From contig QKWP01000660.1 in the NCBI GenBank assembly GCA_003550325.1, positions 184,821 to 248,820 on the forward strand: DNA of 64,000 nt, read 5' to 3'. Position 1 is the stretch's first letter. Every line of letters begins with the position of its first letter. The notes under the pieces were generated by a model. It did not search any database, had not been told where the DNA came from, and worked only from the letters and a program-made list of their open reading frames with translations. Shown piece by piece: positions 60,416-64,000 of this stretch. The position numbers and the translations under genes were made by a program. The DNA comes from Gigaspora rosea. Taxonomy: Eukaryota; Glomeromycota; Glomeromycetes; Diversisporales; Gigasporaceae.

Positions 60416-61275
60416 TATAATTGGTGGTAGAATTACTGAATTACGGCAATTACGGCATTTTACCAGTGGTAGAATTAATCGGCATAGCATCTAATTGCCG
60501 TAAAGTAAAGATTATATGCCGTAATGCCGTAATGTCGTAATGCTGTAATGCCGTAATGCCGTAATATCGTAATGCCGTAATTCCATAATGCCGTAATGTC
60601 GTAAAGCCGCAATTTCGTAATGCCGTAATGCCGTAATGCCGCAATAACATAATATTGACTACGGTATAATATTATAATGTTATAATTAAGTAATTACGTG
60701 ATACACAGTCGCTCCAACCGAAAACTGATGAATATGTTGTTATTTGCCATACAAGCATTTCATTTACATTAATTAATCGGTAACATAAAAGCTATTTAAA
60801 GTGTATTCCGCAGCAGAATACAATAGTTATAATAAATTTTAAAACACGTAAGTATGTATGCAGGCATGTATCATCTTATATAAGCCATAAATACTGTTAA
60901 CAATGATGTCATTTCCGATAAATTAGCTCGCTAAAGACGTTCTCAAACAATGACTTATAGACTGGTCTAGTTGGCCAAAAAAAAAATAAATCACGACGTT
61001 TATAAACCTAGACCTACAAACCCCTTTTTTCATAGTCATTACATATTCTAAATCAATGAAGTCGACAGAATCAAATTCGAAAAAATATCTAATAGCATAT
61101 TAACCATAATGTAGTACAGCATTTTAACAAACGGTATTATAGCAGATAGTATTACGGCATTACGGCTTTACGGTTGTACGGCTTCATGTCTTTACGGTTC
61201 ACAGCAATTACGGCAAAAAATACGGCAATGCCGTAACCGTATTAATTTGTAAAATTAATTCTACCACCAATTATA
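60416..61275. mobile_element. hAT-type element, 860 bp, TSD ATCACGAC
   Basis: Perfect 19-base inverted ends TATAATTGGTGGTAGAATT. The 8-bp duplication ATCACGAC is exact at 60408-60415 and 61276-61283; the left copy is also the right duplication of the adjacent MITE. Arrays of TGCCGTAA/TTACGGCA lie in both subterminal regions. No transposase. Confidence 0.87.
60509..60646. repeat. 9-bp tandem array (ATGCCGTA)n
   Basis: About 15 units of consensus TGCCGTAA. Variants are mostly C-to-T or G-to-A changes (TGTCGTAA, TGCTGTAA, ATATCGTAA, CCATAA). The motif recurs as TTACGGC at 60431-60461 and 61150-61240. Confidence 0.85.
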
Positions 61276-61283
61276 ATCACGAC

Positions 61284-62501
61284 TCGACTTATTACCTTTA
61301 AAAAATAAACTCTCAGCGCATCAGCAAGCGCATGACTTGTTACATGTTATACATTTTGTTTCGCTAAGTTCCTGATACGGTCACGAAACATCTAAAATTT
61401 GAGAGTTACAAAAGAATACGTAATTGTTTGGCTTCAAACTATAACATATTACTAGGTCTTTTACCAGGACTTGCAGAGATTTTTTCTTTTATTTTTGTAG
61501 GATTAGAGGTTTCATCTTTCTCGGAAATTTCATCACTTTAGTCTTTCAGAAGATTAGGATTCGTCTTGTCATTTAAAAAATCTTTTTGTCCAACGTATAG
61601 CTATTAGTTTAGTAATTTAAAGGAATAAAGTATAGATAGTGGAATCGATGAATAATTATTCGATAATTGATCAAAAATTTCGAGCATCGAAATAAACTTT
61701 CATTCATTGTGTTGGTCATTATCGAGTATCGGTCAAAGTTAAAATTTAACTAATTTAACTATTCGTTTTTTTTTTAATAATGATAAATTTTTTGACAAAA
61801 AAAAAATCAATTGAGAAAATTTTCCGTTACACTGAATTTTTGTATATGGTTTGATATTTTAAAAAACTCAATGAACATTCGAACTTTCGATCAATCGATG
61901 CTCGAAATTCTAGAGTTTGTGACCAAATGATGCTCAAAATTCTCCATCGATTTCATTCTCTAATAAAGTATTTTCATTATAACTTTTGCTATATTTTGCT
62001 ATCTTTATTTCCGCTTTGAACATTATTGTGTGATACCAGTGATGAATTTGAGCAGTAAAGTCTTTCATTCCGTTCTGGACATTTAAAAATCGCCTCCACA
62101 TCTTAAAAACAAATATTTCTGGTTTCATAGTAATTTATTAAAGTGATAAATAAGCTATAAGAAAGTAATCCAAGTGAATAATGCGTGACCATTATGTACT
62201 GTATATAATAGTAAACTAGATATTTAAATAACATCGTGAAAAGAGTTTAAGGGATATATCACGAAGCGATTGTATGCAACAAGTCATGATTGATAGTACC
62301 AGAAAAATTAATGATAAACACGAAATAAATAGAATATCTAAAAGAGCTGATTTTTAATGCATTTTAGACTTTATTTAATATGATGCTTAACTATAAGATC
62401 GATTTTATACAAATTTCCATTACAAATAATATACTGTAATTTTTAATAAATAAATTAATTACCAATCTCACCCGGATGATTATTTATTGCTATTAAATTT
62501 A
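61284..62501. other. Spacer with minus-strand coding relics
   Basis: 61600-61445 on the minus strand reads DFLNDKTNPNLLKD, a stop, then SDEISEKDETSNPTKIKEK and ends at TAG: a charged C-terminal tail of an unknown protein. 62128-61934 is a 64-codon frame (MKPEIFVFKMWRRFLNVQ..) of unknown family, possibly an earlier exon. No full gene model could be built. Confidence 0.35.
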
Positions 62502-63246
62502 TTAAAGGATTAAATAAGAAAACAGAAATAAACCAATGAAGAGAGTAAATAGATTATTAAAAAGAGTAAATCCGGGGTGCGGTTTATTAATAGAACCGGA
62601 ACCAGTTTTAGCTTGTGTAGTACTCTCAGCAGTGATTTTAATATCAGCACATTCATACAATGTTGTATTTGTTGGAGAAGTGTCATTACCTTCAAGGTAA
62701 ACTGATTGAAGAATACCTTGACTTCCAACAGTTGCACCTGCTTTGGATAAGTCAACTGGAGTTGTTATATTCTCACCAGCCTTATCAGTTATAGTATATT
62801 TAGTTGGGTCTTTATTTTACTGCAACGAAAATAAAACAATTAATATGATTACGGTATAAATTTAAAAAATGTGAAAAAAATTCAATAAATCATAAAATTA
62901 CCCGTCAATTGAATAAAATTTTTGCCACCATCGTTAGAATAATAATAGATCAAAGTGCCGTTGGTAGCATGAAGCATATCATTTGTAATATTACCCTTTA
63001 CTATTATAATAAATAAATATTAAGATAAAAAAAAATAAGATAAATTCATACGGATATTGGATTCGAAACTCACTAGGAAAATCACTAATGGTGGTCTGAT
63101 TAACCTCAGTATAATTTACACCACATGGTGCACCATAACTTGAAGTAGAACCACTTCTGGGTGGAGGTACTAAAAATTTTATAATGTGCACTTGCAAAGT
63201 TAAGAAATAAAAGGGTAAAGAAGATGTAAAAAATAGTGGGCTTCAT
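62502..63246 (-). CDS. BIM1/X325-like copper protein, GPI type (one frameshift)
   Basis: Predicted secreted, membrane-tethered protein of about 192 residues. Exons 63246-63074, 63000-62902 and 62809-62502. A signal peptide, MKPTIFYIFFTLLFLNFASA, is followed directly by His, so cleavage would expose an N-terminal His, the copper ligand of LPMO-like and X325/BIM1 proteins. HYKI then LVPPPRSGSTSSYGAPCG fits the family start. Exon 2 has GNITNDMLHATNGTLIYYYS and DGGKNFIQL. Exon 3 has VGSQGILQSVYLEGND and ECADIKI. It ends with GSGSINKPHPGF and a hydrophobic tail LFNNLFTLFIGLFLFSYLIL, typical of GPI addition. The run ATTTTTAG near 63172-63176 has one T too many for the frame, either a homopolymer error or a fresh mutation. 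BIM1 proteins act in copper acquisition in Cryptococcus; the role here is inferred. Confidence 0.75.
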
Positions 63247-64000
63247 TATGCTTGTTTTCCTTAGTTTAAAATACGGAAATTCAAATTTAAAAATCCGTAA
63301 GTGGTATGAAGTTCAAATTCGACTGTATTTATTCATGTTTTAATAATACTCTACTAGTATAACTGGTGATATGTCGTTTATATGATCCCTTAATTTTTTT
63401 TTATTGATTGCATAAAGTAAGCATAGTACAATAAGCACAGCAACAATAGTACAGTAATATGTTTAGTTCGTTTCTATAGAGATAAGATAGATCTACAAAA
63501 AATTTTTGTAAGTATATTAATTTTTAGATAAAGTAGTACTAAAGAGATTAGGTTTCGATAATCGCGAGATGAATATTTCACAAATTGCTAAAAATGGTTT
63601 ATGATAATCATTGGCGGAAAAACGAATCAATTCTTTGCAGAAAATAAGGAGTGTAAGCATAGGTTTCCCCACGGTATCCATTTATGTTATTATTATCTTT
63701 ATACGATTAACACATGTACATGTACGTAAGTACGTAGGTTTCTTCAAAAGTATAAAACAAAAAAAATCTGTTTATAACACAAATTTATGTCCGATTTATT
63801 ATAATTATGAATAAAAAGATTAATTTTCTGTAGAAAGGAGTCGTCTTGGCGCCACACGGGGTGGAAAATAATTCACTGCCACCCTATCCAAATTAAATTC
63901 TAAATTGGCTAATGTATCGAATAGCGTGTACAGGGTATCACATAAAATTACCCGGAAGATCATCTTCCAAATTCGCACAAATTGGACCATGAAGAAAACC
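63247..64000. other. Upstream region of the BIM1-like gene and window end
   Basis: No recognised gene. A minus-strand frame from 64000 to about 63830 stays open for over 50 codons (LFDTLANLEFNLDRVAVNYF near its end) and could be the last exon of a gene lying beyond the window. The family is unknown. Confidence 0.35.

Noticed and set aside
60450..60650. 66-codon ORF with HYGITALR repeats
   Set aside because: It is a translation of the 9-bp TGCCGTAA array, which is a multiple of three and so stays open by chance.
62991..63197. Start of the BIM1-like protein at MQVHIIKF
   Set aside because: This frame lacks a signal peptide; the upstream ATG at 63246 gives a good one ending at the copper-type His, with a single-base shift needed.

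Overview
The window looks like nuclear DNA of an arbuscular mycorrhizal fungus (Glomeromycotina, closest in style to Rhizophagus). The reasons are extreme AT richness, short GT-AG introns, a long Sel1-repeat/TKL-kinase protein, kinase and ribonuclease-inhibitor-type LRR pseudogenes, a DUF7025-type AAA ATPase, and a very high load of hAT transposons, MITEs and LINE fragments. The organism is inferred from gene content; no database search was run.

Layout. 1-7 kb: a decayed LINE (RNase H and zinc-finger relics), two hAT-type MITEs with perfect 8-bp target duplications, and a tRNA-like segment. 7-12.2 kb: one large gene encoding vWA, alpha-kinase, 21 Sel1 repeats and a TKL-type protein kinase, broken only by a one-base frameshift. 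12.2-17 kb: kinase and LRR pseudogene debris. 17-20.4 kb: a head-to-head pair of membrane-anchored coiled-coil proteins with matching intron phase, one ending in a jacalin-like lectin domain. 20.4-29.3 kb: MITEs, a 3-kb TIR-bounded element carrying a decayed gene, and a 1.8-kb 5'-truncated LINE with poly(A) and target duplication. 29.4-32 kb: a kinase-LRR pseudogene. 35.7-38 kb: an intact five-exon AAA ATPase. 38-56 kb: no intact gene; nested MITEs, giant palindromes and fold-back elements, LRR relics and homopolymer tracts. 56-58.7 kb: a hAT transposon with transposase gene, inserted in a fold-back element. 60.2-61.3 kb: two hAT-type elements in tandem sharing one 8-bp target. 62.5-63.2 kb: a signal-peptide, GPI-type BIM1/X325-like copper protein gene, with a one-base homopolymer frameshift.

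The host-type genes (vWA/alpha-kinase/Sel1/TKL protein, lectin pair, AAA ATPase, BIM1-like protein) are islands in a transposon graveyard and do not form an operon or obvious pathway. By hand, eleven elements with 8-bp target duplications could be delimited. Only one retains a transposase, and that has an internal TGA just before its conserved C-terminal tail.
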